Assembly (NCBI RefSeq): GCF_000153105.1
Contig: NZ_CH672377.1
Location: 728,411-792,410, forward strand
Direction of reading: 5' to 3'
DNA: 64,000 nucleotides
Origin: Blastopirellula marina DSM 3645
GTDB lineage: Bacteria; Planctomycetota; Planctomycetia; Pirellulales; Pirellulaceae
In this document: positions 16,027-25,359 of the stretch, in pieces
How the letters are laid out: each line of letters starts with the position of its first letter
How positions within the stretch are numbered: the stretch's first letter is position 1
Notes under the pieces: model-generated
What the model was told of the DNA's origin: nothing
Databases searched by the model: none
What the model saw: the letters and a program-made list of their open reading frames with translations, nothing else
Translations under genes and position numbers: made by a program

Positions 16027-18558
16027 CTAGGAACGAGCCTCCTCGGATAGCGGGGTCGCGTCGGTCGCAGCCGAGCGTGAAAAGATCCGATCGACCCAGC
16101 CTGGCCGCGCGATCAACAGCATCTCGATCAGCAGACAACCGAGCGCCAGAGCAATCAGGTATTTCCACCAGTCTTGGCCTCGAATCTGGGCGCCGGCCAG
16201 ACTGATGACTTCCCCCGAAGCGATCCATTTCAGTTTTTCATCAAGTCCGCGCGACTCAAAATCTTCACGCGTTAAACGATCAATCTGCGACTCAGCCGCA
16301 TGCGGCTGCACGGCCAGGATCAACGTCTGCGGCGGTTCTGGGGAAAGGGTCGGATCGCTGCTGAGTTGTCGCTCGCTGACTTTCAATTGATACTCGCCGC
16401 CGCGCAGCAATTGCGGCACGGTCACGCCGCGAGTTTGATCGTCCAAAAAGCCGATCGGCAGTTCTTCCGAACCGTCGACGCCGGGGCGAGTCAATTCGAC
16501 CATCGTCGTCGTCGACGCCGATTCCAGCGGCAACGATACTTCCGCGAGCGCCGAAAAATTTCGCTGCGGCAGCGTTGTCTCCAGCATTCCCCGCAACAAG
16601 CGATCAAAGATCAACACGGCGTTGGTGCGCGGCAAAGTATTCCACAGGTTATCAATGCCGGTCGAAACCAGCAGAACGCGGCCATCGCCGATTTGGCGTT
16701 CCACCAGAAACGGCAGATCATTGTCGAACCGGGCCAAGACGCGCGGCAAGTTGCGCCGATCGAACGGCGTCTCTGGGCTCTCGGTCGAATCGTCGGCTGC
16801 TGTTTCCGCGACTTCGCTCTCCGCCGTTTCTTTCTCTGTGACTTGCGCAAGTCGGGTCGTACGCGTGACGTCATTGCGCCAGAGGAGCCAGCGATCGGTC
16901 GTCATATCGTCGTCGTTGACCGGTTCGCCCGCTTTGGCGCGCGTCGCTTTTTCGACCGCCGCCATCGTCGTCTCATCGACGCGCGGAGTGATGGATTTGA
17001 AAAAGAGAGGCTCGGCATAGAGATCAAGCAACTGCGAGTCGGATAGCCCCGAGAGTTGAAAGTAAGCGTTGTCTTTCATGCTGTCATACGACAAGCGGAA
17101 CGGTTCTAAGCGATCCACGTTGGCGTCTAGCGAAACGCCAAACGGAATCGGGTCGAGCGGCGCCGGTAATACTCCCGCCCCCTCGCGCCACGCAACTTGC
17201 GTCCAACGCGCCGGATCAAATTCTCCACCAGCCGTGATGACGAGTTGCCCTCCCTGATTCACAAATTCGGTCAGCACGTCGACGGCGAACTCCGGCGGCT
17301 CGGCGATTCCGCCCAACACCGCCAGGCGCGCGTCTTCTAACAGCGCCCGTAAACTGGGAGCATCCAAGTCTTCCAGCCGACGATGGCGGACCTGAATCAA
17401 TTGACGTTGCTCTTCGCGGCGACTTGTGACCGGCGCCAGCAACCGACGCAGCGCCCAGGTTTCGCCATAACGATTGCGACGGGGATCTTCGTCCGTTTCT
17501 GAGATCGAATCGAGGAAGACGACCGGCAGGGCCGCGACGACTGATGCGACAATCGTACGCGAGTCGTCGGCCGGCAAGCGATCAGGCGGAAGCGAAACTT
17601 CGACCGCGACCGACGTCGACTGACCCGGTTCAATCGCCATTCCGTCAAACAGATATTCAAACGTTAGCTCGCGCTCTCCGTTGGGCTCGAGCGAAATCAT
17701 CTGCGAGTCAACTTCTTCTCCGTTGACGCGAAAGACGACCGGCACGTCTTCTCGAGCGGATGTGCCGGCATGCGCGACGCGGACCACAAACGTCGACGGA
17801 GTATCGACGTCGGCTAGCGCGTCTTGAAGTTCAAAGCCTGAGATCCAACTATTGGTCGCATCGTGCGTACCGACCTCGACCACTTGCAGCGACGGAAACT
17901 GTTCCCATTGGGCAGGCGATCGCAAGTCTTCCCAGGCGCCCGCTTGTTGATCGGTAAAGAAAATCGCCCGCGGTGAAAGTTGCGGCGTGCGCGCGGCGGC
18001 GACCGCGATTTGATTGCCGACGGCGATGACATCCGCCGCGCGATCGGTCGGGTCAATCGCCGAGACAGCGGCGGCGGCGTCTTCGCGCGTTCGATAAGGG
18101 TCCACGGCCGGCGTGCGGGTTGATCCGCAAGCGGCGATCACGCTGATGCGACTGCCGGGCGGAAGCTGATCAAGAAACTCGATCGCTTGACGTTTTGCTT
18201 CGTCGAGCAAGGTTCCGTCGAGCGATTCGATCCCCATGCTCATGCTGTTGTCGATCGCCAGCACCGCATGCAGCGGCTGAGACGCGTCAAAATCAGCTGC
18301 ACCGACCGAGAGAAAAGGACGTGCGAGCGCCAGTCCAAACAACAAGACGGCGGCGGTGCGCAAGATCATCAGCAGGATATCTCGCAGTTGCAAAATGCGG
18401 CGATTGCGTTTCATCGCTTGCTGCAAAAAGTCCATCGCTCCCCAGTGCACCGTGCGAAATCGGCGACGATTCATCAAGTGAATGATGATCGGCCCCGCTG
18501 CGCACATCAGTCCCGCGATCGCGAAACCGCTTGCCGTGAGTGAAGGGAGAAAGTTCAT
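16027..18558 (-). CDS. BatA-type vWA membrane protein (aerotolerance regulator N-terminal domain)
   Basis: An 843-residue membrane protein. The first 90 residues match the BatA/aerotolerance N-terminal double-helix domain (GPIIIHLMNRRRFRTVHWGA, then a second helix TAAVLLFGLALARPFL). A vWA domain with an intact DNSMS metal site follows (LAIDNSMSMG). A long beta-rich region with a glutamine-amidotransferase-like block (LVITAGGEFDPARW) and a C-terminal helix complete it. A TTG at 18576 could also start the frame, but the ATG at 18558 gives the usual BatA N-terminus. It is the second gene of the operon. Confidence 0.85.
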   Translation of the reverse strand: MNFLPSLTASGFAIAGLMCAAGPIIIHLMNRRRFRTVHWGAMDFLQQAMKRNRRILQLRDILLMILRTAAVLLFGLALARPFLSVGAADFDASQPLHAVLAIDNSMSMGIESLDGTLLDEAKRQAIEFLDQLPPGSRISVIAACGSTRTPAVDPYRTREDAAAAVSAIDPTDRAADVIAVGNQIAVAAARTPQLSPRAIFFTDQQAGAWEDLRSPAQWEQFPSLQVVEVGTHDATNSWISGFELQDALADVDTPSTFVVRVAHAGTSAREDVPVVFRVNGEEVDSQMISLEPNGERELTFEYLFDGMAIEPGQSTSVAVEVSLPPDRLPADDSRTIVASVVAALPVVFLDSISETDEDPRRNRYGETWALRRLLAPVTSRREEQRQLIQVRHRRLEDLDAPSLRALLEDARLAVLGGIAEPPEFAVDVLTEFVNQGGQLVITAGGEFDPARWTQVAWREGAGVLPAPLDPIPFGVSLDANVDRLEPFRLSYDSMKDNAYFQLSGLSDSQLLDLYAEPLFFKSITPRVDETTMAAVEKATRAKAGEPVNDDDMTTDRWLLWRNDVTRTTRLAQVTEKETAESEVAETAADDSTESPETPFDRRNLPRVLARFDNDLPFLVERQIGDGRVLLVSTGIDNLWNTLPRTNAVLIFDRLLRGMLETTLPQRNFSALAEVSLPLESASTTTMVELTRPGVDGSEELPIGFLDDQTRGVTVPQLLRGGEYQLKVSERQLSSDPTLSPEPPQTLILAVQPHAAESQIDRLTREDFESRGLDEKLKWIASGEVISLAGAQIRGQDWWKYLIALALGCLLIEMLLIARPGWVDRIFSRSAATDATPLSEEARS

Positions 18559-18593
18559 CAGCGCCGCCTGTGACAAGCCAAAGGAGAGAAGTG

Positions 18594-19754
18594 CTAGTTC
18601 GAGTTAAACTGCTGTGACAAGCCTTCAATGCGGCCTTCTTGCAGAATCGGCAAATAGCGATTCGGCATCGCCAAGATAAAACAACCCACCGCGGTTCCGT
18701 ACAGGTCGCTGGGCATGCCGCCCAGATGGGCCCCGGCGCCCCATTTGCCATGCTCGCGAGGAATATCGGCCCGCAGGATCTGACTGCCGACGACACGATC
18801 ACGAAGAATCGGGTATGACTTTTTCCAGTCATCGCCCCCGACCTGATACAAGGCCTGACCGACATAGTACATCGTGTAGGCGTCAAACGGCAGCTTGCCG
18901 TTGTGACGTTCTTCTTTGCCTTTCAGTTCTTCGATCTTGATGTTGATGATGTCCAGATTTTTGCGAATTCGCCAATCGTCGTATTGGCCAAACTCCTGCA
19001 GGCAAACGACTCCGGCGGCGGCCATCGCGGTCGACGACTTTCCGCCGTTGCGCGAGTAGGTGAACTGACCGGCTCGCTTCATTTGTTCGGTTTCTGGAGA
19101 GTTGCGTGAGATTCCTTCCGGCTCGTAGTGGTCACGCACGCTCGCGATCGCCATCTGAATCACCTCGGGTGGAACCTCCAAGCCGCTATCAACAGCGCTG
19201 CGCAGCGCTTTGGCTTGCATCACGGCCAGGCTCAAATCGTGACCATGGTCTTGCCGACGAGCACGATAATCCCAACCCCCATCTTCGCATTGCGTATTGG
19301 CGATCAGCTTTAGCGAGCGATCGAGCACCGAGTTGATCCGAGGATCGCCGGTCATACCGTGAGCCTGACCAAGCACGAAAGTCGCCAGCCCATGGTTGTA
19401 CATATCGCGCTGTGCGTCGGCGACATTCAATAGCCCCGACGGTTTGGCGTTGGTCAGCAGATATTCGACCGCGCGCTCGACGGTACGGCCATACTTGCCG
19501 CGACCGGGCGCATGTCCATCGGCCAGAAAGGCCAACGCTCCCATCCCTACCAGTCCCAGATCGTCCGATTCCCAGTTTCCTCTCGGACCTTGGTTCTTGG
19601 CCAACCAGTCCAGACCGCGCTCGAGCGCGGCTTCGCTCTCTGGCGTCATTTCCCATTCCCCTTGCGCGGCGGCAAACTGAGGAGTGGTCGCCAGGCTGAT
19701 TACGACAATGAGCCAACCAGCGAAACGCGGGGGTGAGATGGGATAAGCTCGCAC
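18594..19754 (-). CDS. Exported prenyltransferase/squalene-oxidase repeat protein
   Basis: A 386-residue protein with a signal peptide (WLIVVISLATTPQFAAAQG) and an alpha/alpha-toroid domain of the squalene-cyclase/prenyltransferase fold. QW-like repeats are visible (GLDWLAKNQGPRGNWESDD, CEDGGWDYRARRQDHGHDLS). The DxDD cyclase motif is absent, so it is unlikely to be a real cyclase. Planctomycetes use such toroids in secreted proteins of unknown function. The start is GTG, since no ATG precedes the signal peptide. It is the first gene of the seven-gene MoxR operon and lies 116 bases downstream of the propeller protein. Confidence 0.85.
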   Translation of the reverse strand: MRAYPISPPRFAGWLIVVISLATTPQFAAAQGEWEMTPESEAALERGLDWLAKNQGPRGNWESDDLGLVGMGALAFLADGHAPGRGKYGRTVERAVEYLLTNAKPSGLLNVADAQRDMYNHGLATFVLGQAHGMTGDPRINSVLDRSLKLIANTQCEDGGWDYRARRQDHGHDLSLAVMQAKALRSAVDSGLEVPPEVIQMAIASVRDHYEPEGISRNSPETEQMKRAGQFTYSRNGGKSSTAMAAAGVVCLQEFGQYDDWRIRKNLDIINIKIEELKGKEERHNGKLPFDAYTMYYVGQALYQVGGDDWKKSYPILRDRVVGSQILRADIPREHGKWGAGAHLGGMPSDLYGTAVGCFILAMPNRYLPILQEGRIEGLSQQFNSN

Positions 19755-19870
19755 GACAAGTCCAACAATCAGGAAAAAATAGCTCTTTCCATGGTATGTA
19801 AGGACATCGCCGAATCGTTACGGAGAATTTTGGACTTCAGGACCGATTCGCCGAAAATCGCCTGATCGAC

Positions 19871-22800
19871 CTACTGAATCGTTAAATCCCTCACCAAGAT
19901 CTTGCCGCGCCCCTGCAACGAGATCTGCACGAGATCGCCTGCCTGACGATTGGGGGGCAAGTTGACCGAGATTTTGGCGAGCTCCCCTTCTTCTGGCATC
20001 GCACCGTCGAACAACGTTTCCTGTCCGCAGCGAACCGAAACATGAACCGCTCCGCTCCCCTTGCTGCGATCGACCGTCAGGAAAACAAGCTTTCCGTCTC
20101 CCGCCGGATGGATCAATGTTGTTTCATTCGATGGATGCAGGCCTAGCTGAAACTCCAGCTTGCCATCTTGCTCGACGATCGTCGCGCCGCCGCTGGTTTC
20201 GAGTGTCGCGATTCGCCAGTCAGGAAAACGCCCAGCCCAAGCGGCGGCGAAAGTGGGGTAGAGCGGTTTGGCCGCCGCGAGCGGTTGATACTCGCCGAGG
20301 GCTAGCGGCGCCTCGCCGGGTTCCAAACGATGCAGCCGAATATCGAGATCACGCACCTCCGGCCGAAAGCTGACGTAGGCGCCTTGCGGATGGATGAGCA
20401 GTTTGCCGAGTTGAGGATCTTTGGCCGACAATTTCGCCAGCGGAACGCCTGACAGCAACTCGCCGGTCTCAAGCGAGAGCCAACGAATCCAAGGTGTGAT
20501 TTGCTTGTCGCCGCTGCGCCGCCCGCTACTCGCGATTTCGACGAGATAGGATCCCGCGATGGCCGCCGAGTAAACTTGCCAGTCATCGCTGCGGCGCCAG
20601 ACGACGCCTCCATCATCGGTGGAGAGCGCGACGGCGCCGTGATGCTCTAAGTAGATCAGCTTTCCCTCGGCAGTCCCCACGCACCGTTCCAGGTCGGGGG
20701 CAAATTCCGACCAAAGCAAGCGCCCTGTAGCGATGTCGATACAGTCAATCGACAAGGCGCCTGGCTGTCGTACGATTACGCGATTGTCAATCACGATCGG
20801 CGCCATCTCTTGCTGACGGACAAGATCGACGCGCGCGGAAGCTGGCGCCGACGTTTGCTTACGAACCCAACGGACTCCGCCCGACAAGTCGCATGCGAGG
20901 ACAGCCCCGCCTAAGTCGGCGACGATCAAGTCGCCTGCGACCACCGCGGCGCACAGTCGACGTTCGCCCCACGACTGTCGCAGCCGAACCAGCGGATGTT
21001 TGCGCAGCGTCTCGCCGGTCTCGGCGTCGATGCGGGCCAGCTGAACTTGCCACAAATTTTGCGAGTCTTCTTCGCCGACAATCGCGAACAGTTCGCCTTG
21101 GATCCACAGCGGATCCGAGAGAACCGGCGTTTCTCCTTCGGCGCGCCAGATCAGCTTTCCATCATCGCGGCGATAGCAATAAAGCTCGGGACGATTGGAA
21201 TGCAGCAAGCGAACAAAGACGCGATCCCCCACGACGACGGGGCGCATCTCGGTCAACTCCCAATTGTCGTGAGCGCGGGCGCGATGGCTGTCGATACGCG
21301 GCGTCTTCCAGACAATTTCGCCCGAGTCAGGTTTCAACTGCAGCAATTGAAAGCGATTGCTAAGATAGATGCGATCGTCGTTCAGCGTCGCAGCTAACGT
21401 TTCGGCCGCCCAGTCGACGTCATTGGATCCATAGAGATTGTCGCGATCATTCGATCCTTCGCCGAAGTCCAACTGCAGACGGACGGCGTCCTGGATTTTC
21501 GGGTTGGTCGGCGCAAACTCGAGTTTGCTTTGCTCGATCGTCGATTCACGAGCGGCGCTCCAATTGGCCATTCCCGACGAGCGCCGTTGCTCGCCGAACT
21601 GCTTGATCGCCGAGGGAGAAAAGGACTCGCCGCCGATCGCGACCGCAGTCGTCAGTTCGTCGACATCCGGCGCGCCGATCATCGCGGTCGCCAGCGCCAA
21701 GCGAGCGCTTAACATCTCTTGGTCAATTGTCGACTGCTCGCCTCCCGCTTGTCGATAATGCGCGATCGCTCTGGCGACTTGCCCTACGGCGAGCGCCTGA
21801 TCTCCTAGCCATAAATGAGCTTCGGCCGCCGCTTGGGTACCATAAAATTGCAACGTGACTAGTTCTACCGCTTCCACATCGCCAGAGTGGATTTCGGAGC
21901 TGGCGCGAAGGCGCGCAACGTCCGAGAAATTGCGATTCATCTCGTCCCGCAATTCTGGGTTGCGACGCATCGCCATGGTGATCGCGGCAGGCAGCGAGAA
22001 ATAGAGATCAGGATCTTCGCGATCGGGCGCCAATCCGCTGGCGCCATGCAGATTGACGCTGTTGATAATTCGGCAAGCGTCGTCAAAGGCGTTGCTATCG
22101 ACTGCGGCCGATAAGTCGGCGCTGACGTTGTACGCTTCTTTACTTAGCTCTTCTAGCAAAGGGGATCGATAGCGAGCGTCGATCGAAGGCCAGTCCCCTT
22201 CGACGCGAATATTCGCTTCGCGCGTCGCCGCCGTATAAACCCACGTCGGCAATTGGAAATCGCGTCGCAACCGGTAATCGTCTTGGCCAGCATACGCGCG
22301 CTGTTGGAGGCAAAGTTGGATTGCGCCGTCCCAATCGCGGTCGGCTAACTTTTGCAGCATCGCCTGCTGGATCACTCGCTCATCGACTAGATTCACGCGA
22401 TCGCGCATATCGATCGGCAGCGCCAATATCGTGCTTCGCAGATCATCCGCCGTAAAGACGCGACCATCGGCATACGTCCGACCAACCAGGTTCGCCGCGT
22501 ACGATTGGAAGAATTCGAAGAACTCTTTTTCGTTTTGGCCGGCGGGCCATGTTCGCACCAAATAGGCGAACTTGCGCAGACGGTCGAGCGACGCTTCGAG
22601 CGAAGCTGGATCGTCTAGCGAGTCGGCGAGCTGCTTGAAAACATTCGGGTTATCGGTACCGGCGACAATGGCCTGCTGGGCGGCCGCCGCCATCCATGCT
22701 TTGAGCGGCACATCCGCCGGTCGCGCTGCGATCGTCTGCGTGATCCAGTCGATCGAATGCTTGACTTCGGTCGGCGCCAACGCCAGCTTGTCGGCCGGGA

Positions 22801-24526
22801 TATCGCCGGAGAGTAATTCGATGCGGCGAACAATCACTTTACGCAAACGGATCTTTCGCGGCTGCGGTCCCGCTTTGATCGAGATGCCGAATTCCGTCTG
22901 CTGACGTTTGACGCCGCTGGCGGGATGGGGATTGAGCGCCCAGTTGCGGCCATCCACGCTGGTCCAGAACCGGGCCTGACCATCGACAACTGCGATGCGA
23001 ATCCAGATGGGACTTGCGACATCGCTGATCGGCACATCCTGCGGCTTGCGCTGATCCTTCCGGCCATCGTCTCCCCACCACGAGAGGAACGGGAAGTATT
23101 CATTGGTTGCGTTGTTCCGGCCGAAGGGAACGGCGACGCCGGGATCGTAGCGCGGCGGATCTTCACCGGAGTTAGCGCGAAACGCCAGCAAGGCGGAACC
23201 GCCGACTTCAAAATCTTCCAGCAAAAAGTCGACGACGCGAACTCCTTCTCCAGGGATCGGCGCCGTGATATAGCCTTCCCCCTTCAGGGCTTCTAACTCG
23301 ATCGCCCCATCGTCGAGCTTGCGAATCGTGATCCCTGCTTCCGGCAGACGCTCGGTCCACGGCAGGTCAGCGGGACGATTGATCTCGGCGACGATCGGCA
23401 GTTCGAGTCGGCTCGTCCGAGGCAGTTCGCTCAGACGCTGAAAATCGAGCCCGCGCATCCCGGCTTTGCCTTCGAACAAGACTTCGGTTGGCGGGCCAGA
23501 CAACGGGGCTCGCAGCAACTCGATCTCACCGCGAAAGAGGACCATCTCGTGCTGTTGCGCATCGTAATAGAACCAAGTGATCGGCGCTTCGTGCAGATCC
23601 GAGCGGCGATCGGCGAAGTTGTCGCTAGCGGCCAACGTGCGGCGACTGACGTTTTCTTCATCCGGTTTGCGCGCAACCTGGTAAGCGTTCCACGGGTCGT
23701 AGTCGCGATTGTGGTGAACGAGCGAGATCCCTTCGTCCCCGTGCAAAAAGTGAAGTGCGAACTGCTCTCCATCCCAGACCGACAGTCGCAGCGCCGCGTC
23801 GTTGGTCCAGGGCGCATTCAGCCGAAACGCGCCGCTCATGCTGGTCCGCATCGTATTGTGATGCTTGTGGGTCTCGAAACGACCTCCCGATTTTTTCAGC
23901 GGCGTAAACCATTGCTTGAGAGAGTCTTCGGTCGGCGCATCGCGCGCCGGGTCAAAATCGTGGTACCAAGCGTCGGCGAAGCGAACCGCCGGGCGAGCCA
24001 GCGAGACGTCCCAAGGACCGGCTGCCTTGGTCTCTTGCTGGTCGTCGTCATCGGCCTTCCCAGCTGCTTCGCCGTCAATCGGCGACATCGGTAGCGCCAA
24101 GTCCGTTTCGCCCTCTTCGACAACCTTCGCTGGATCGGCCCCCGGCTCTAATTTGAGCGGTTGTTTGTCAGCGGGATCAACCTGCACCGGGTTAGCAGTC
24201 GCGTCGGCGACCTTGGCTGGGGGTTGATAAGAATAGATCAAGCCAGCCGCGGCGGCCAATACGATCAGCGCTAAGCCGCCCCCAATCGCGGTGTAGGTGC
24301 GCCGTCGACGTTGGTCTCGATCAAATTTGGCTAAGAGAGTTTCGGCGGAGAAGCCGAGTCGCCCTAGCGCGTCGGTCAGATAATGCTCCATTTGCAGCTG
24401 ATCAATCAATACGCGGCGCAGTTCGGCCGATTCGGCGATGCGCTGGCGCAGCAATTCGATCTCTTCGAGCTTCAGCTCAGCCGGAGTATGGGACTGAACC
24501 AGCTCGATTAATTCTTCGTTAGTCAT
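19871..24526 (-). CDS. Membrane-anchored PQQ-type propeller protein with anti-sigma-like N-terminus
   Basis: A 1551-residue protein. Residues 1-75 are cytoplasmic, helical and charged (MTNEELIELV...), followed by one membrane helix at about 80-100. A long extracytoplasmic part has a LamG/DUF1583-like region near 170-560, a helical/TPR-like middle and a C-terminal PQQ-like propeller (LYGSNDVDWAAETLAA, GEIVWKTPRI, GRLLWSEFAPDLERC). The start codon overlaps the end of the upstream ECF sigma gene by eight bases. That coupling, with the N-terminus-helix-sensor layout, suggests it is the sigma factor's membrane partner. This role is inferred and no anti-sigma family motif is certain. Confidence 0.8.
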   Translation of the reverse strand: MTNEELIELVQSHTPAELKLEEIELLRQRIAESAELRRVLIDQLQMEHYLTDALGRLGFSAETLLAKFDRDQRRRRTYTAIGGGLALIVLAAAAGLIYSYQPPAKVADATANPVQVDPADKQPLKLEPGADPAKVVEEGETDLALPMSPIDGEAAGKADDDDQQETKAAGPWDVSLARPAVRFADAWYHDFDPARDAPTEDSLKQWFTPLKKSGGRFETHKHHNTMRTSMSGAFRLNAPWTNDAALRLSVWDGEQFALHFLHGDEGISLVHHNRDYDPWNAYQVARKPDEENVSRRTLAASDNFADRRSDLHEAPITWFYYDAQQHEMVLFRGEIELLRAPLSGPPTEVLFEGKAGMRGLDFQRLSELPRTSRLELPIVAEINRPADLPWTERLPEAGITIRKLDDGAIELEALKGEGYITAPIPGEGVRVVDFLLEDFEVGGSALLAFRANSGEDPPRYDPGVAVPFGRNNATNEYFPFLSWWGDDGRKDQRKPQDVPISDVASPIWIRIAVVDGQARFWTSVDGRNWALNPHPASGVKRQQTEFGISIKAGPQPRKIRLRKVIVRRIELLSGDIPADKLALAPTEVKHSIDWITQTIAARPADVPLKAWMAAAAQQAIVAGTDNPNVFKQLADSLDDPASLEASLDRLRKFAYLVRTWPAGQNEKEFFEFFQSYAANLVGRTYADGRVFTADDLRSTILALPIDMRDRVNLVDERVIQQAMLQKLADRDWDGAIQLCLQQRAYAGQDDYRLRRDFQLPTWVYTAATREANIRVEGDWPSIDARYRSPLLEELSKEAYNVSADLSAAVDSNAFDDACRIINSVNLHGASGLAPDREDPDLYFSLPAAITMAMRRNPELRDEMNRNFSDVARLRASSEIHSGDVEAVELVTLQFYGTQAAAEAHLWLGDQALAVGQVARAIAHYRQAGGEQSTIDQEMLSARLALATAMIGAPDVDELTTAVAIGGESFSPSAIKQFGEQRRSSGMANWSAARESTIEQSKLEFAPTNPKIQDAVRLQLDFGEGSNDRDNLYGSNDVDWAAETLAATLNDDRIYLSNRFQLLQLKPDSGEIVWKTPRIDSHRARAHDNWELTEMRPVVVGDRVFVRLLHSNRPELYCYRRDDGKLIWRAEGETPVLSDPLWIQGELFAIVGEEDSQNLWQVQLARIDAETGETLRKHPLVRLRQSWGERRLCAAVVAGDLIVADLGGAVLACDLSGGVRWVRKQTSAPASARVDLVRQQEMAPIVIDNRVIVRQPGALSIDCIDIATGRLLWSEFAPDLERCVGTAEGKLIYLEHHGAVALSTDDGGVVWRRSDDWQVYSAAIAGSYLVEIASSGRRSGDKQITPWIRWLSLETGELLSGVPLAKLSAKDPQLGKLLIHPQGAYVSFRPEVRDLDIRLHRLEPGEAPLALGEYQPLAAAKPLYPTFAAAWAGRFPDWRIATLETSGGATIVEQDGKLEFQLGLHPSNETTLIHPAGDGKLVFLTVDRSKGSGAVHVSVRCGQETLFDGAMPEEGELAKISVNLPPNRQAGDLVQISLQGRGKILVRDLTIQ

Positions 24527-25184
24527 CGGCGCTTGCGTGGATCTTTCGCGTAATGCAATTCTTCAGCGCTTGTCGAGCGCGAAAGACGAGCAGCTTGACG
24601 GCGCCTTCGCTACGTCGCAACTTGGCGCCGATCGCCGACATTTTCATCTGGGCGTAATAGTGCATGTCGAGCGCGTCACGAGCGCTTTTGCCAAGCGAAT
24701 CCAAGCATTGCTTCAAGAAGCCTTGCACAGCCGAATAGTCGTCATGGTCGTTGTCGGCCAACGCGTCGATCTCGAGGCAGAGCTCGGTCCAGGCGACTTC
24801 TTTGCGGCGATTCACTTTGCGTACATGTTCGCGCAGAACATTCCGAGCGACCCCCAAGAGCCATGGCCGGATCGGCACGTTTTCTGGAAATCGAACTTTG
24901 CCGACAAAGCAGCGCAAGAACACCTCTTGGCAAAGATCTTCCGCGTCCGATGGTTCGAGCATGCGCGAGCGCAGATAGCCGAACACAAACCCTTGCTGCC
25001 GCGAAACGAACGCCGTAAACGCTTCGCGATCTTTCCTTTGGATCGCTTCCACCAACAACGCATCGTCATCGGCGGCGACCACGACCTGCCGATCGTCGCA
25101 TGTCGTATGATCTACGGCAGCGCGTAAGTCAAACGGCAATGTCGCCGCGTCAGGCAAGTAAGTTGTCGGCTGGCCGGAAGGCAT
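24519..25184 (-). CDS. ECF RNA polymerase sigma factor
   Basis: A 221-residue sigma-70 family protein. Region 2 is clear (FVFGYLRSRMLEPSDAEDLC, QEVFLRCF, then PWLLGVARNVLREHVRK). Region 4 is the helix-turn-helix near 165-205 (SAIGAKLRRSEGAVKLLVFRARQ). An N-terminal extension of about 40 residues precedes region 2, and an insert between the regions (EIDALADNDHDDYSAVQGF) is somewhat long. The gene overlaps the next by eight bases, linking it to the membrane propeller protein as a candidate signal-transduction pair. Confidence 0.93.
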   Translation of the reverse strand: MPSGQPTTYLPDAATLPFDLRAAVDHTTCDDRQVVVAADDDALLVEAIQRKDREAFTAFVSRQQGFVFGYLRSRMLEPSDAEDLCQEVFLRCFVGKVRFPENVPIRPWLLGVARNVLREHVRKVNRRKEVAWTELCLEIDALADNDHDDYSAVQGFLKQCLDSLGKSARDALDMHYYAQMKMSAIGAKLRRSEGAVKLLVFRARQALKNCITRKIHASADD

Positions 25185-25293
25185 GGCGATGCAGGCAGGC
25201 GGAAGGAACAGGAAGGATGACGTCGGCTGGTTCCATGTTATCGCAAAACGAGAAGATTATGCAAACAATCCGTCAGACGGAGTGCACGGGCGC

Positions 25294-25330
25294 ATAAAAA
25301 AAGAGGAGAGTCGTCAGACGACTCTCCCCC
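25294..25330 (-). terminator. Intrinsic terminator of the Gfo/Idh/MocA gene
   Basis: On the minus strand the stem GGAGAGTCGTC/GACGACTCTCC (25305-25327, one-base loop region) is followed by TC and seven T (25296-25302). It lies just beyond the stop codon of the oxidoreductase gene. This is the clearest rho-independent terminator in the window. Confidence 0.9.
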
Positions 25331-25359
25331 CAAATTTCTGTCAGATCGGACGGCTCGCC

